Origin: Persephonella sp.
GTDB taxonomy: Bacteria > Aquificota > Aquificia > Aquificales > Hydrogenothermaceae
DNA: 64,000 bases
Assembly (NCBI GenBank): GCA_026987075.1
Contig: JALSNI010000067.1
Location: 1 to 64,000 of the forward strand
Direction: 5' to 3'
Under the pieces are notes generated by a model. It was not told where the DNA came from and ran no database searches. It saw nothing but the letters and a program-made list of their open reading frames with translations. Of the stretch, positions 63,999-64,000 are shown one piece after another; the stretch's first letter is position 1; each line of letters begins with the position of its first letter. Position numbers and translations under genes: made by a program.

Positions 63999-64000
63999 TC

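Overview
The window looks like chromosomal DNA of a thermophilic, chemolithotrophic Aquificota bacterium, most like Hydrogenothermaceae such as Persephonella. This is inferred from the low-GC, purine-rich coding style, an IscU of the Aquifex type with an acidic tail, a short citryl-CoA-lyase-like protein, a DHH-CBS-nucleotidyltransferase fusion of the kind known from Aquifex, and a Gram-negative envelope (BamD, TolC, outer-membrane barrel). There is no rRNA, no CRISPR array, no phage and no insertion sequence. One tRNA-Leu(GAG) is present. Genes are packed tightly, often with 1-4 bp overlaps.

Layout. 1-8.4 kb: Fe-S and sulfur-transfer genes (Mrp, an IscS-like protein lacking the PLP lysine, IscU, a PP-loop thiolase, TusA, a DUF1858 protein, Nfu, then aroE), interrupted by a ClC transporter and a 59-residue winged-helix gene. 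8.5-19.9 kb: a two-component system and an efflux island (two ABC-2 permeases, TetR, TolC, EmrA/EmrB, a second HlyD protein, a double ABC ATPase). 20-28.9 kb: minus-strand housekeeping block (tRNA nucleotidyltransferase, PmbA, thioesterase, phosphohexomutase, GGDEF/EAL protein) with the tRNA gene inside it. 29-41.3 kb: metG, nuoE and nuoF separated by a large unknown gene, aldo-keto reductase, ABC exporter, a NIT-domain chemoreceptor and a UvrD-type helicase. 41.3-45.7 kb (minus): murI, rsfS, bamD, rng and a polyferredoxin. 45.8-58.4 kb: PEGA lipoprotein, purF, Xaa-Pro peptidase, exonuclease III, an NtrY-like kinase, a citryl-CoA-lyase-like gene and a peptide-type ABC permease pair with a GGDEF-like protein between the subunits.

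58.4-64 kb holds the most striking system. Behind a near-consensus sigma-54 promoter with two matching upstream palindromes lies an operon encoding an 856-residue secreted Asn/Gln-rich repeat protein with eight ~100-residue repeats in strict ABABABAB order. It continues with a 135-residue protein carrying one such unit, a small exported protein, an exported C39 cysteine peptidase and an outer-membrane barrel. This matches the logic of the Pseudomonas Fap functional-amyloid system (FapB/C, FapD, FapF). A further short ORF at the front of the operon has the same signal-peptide-plus-glycine leader but carries an in-frame amber codon exactly at the predicted processing site.

Other points of note are the IscS-like protein with Tyr at the Schiff-base lysine position, a TetR gene that looks leaderless with its operator on the start codon, an rsfS gene whose only well-placed start is AUA, and the unexplained gene inside the nuoE-nuoF pair.
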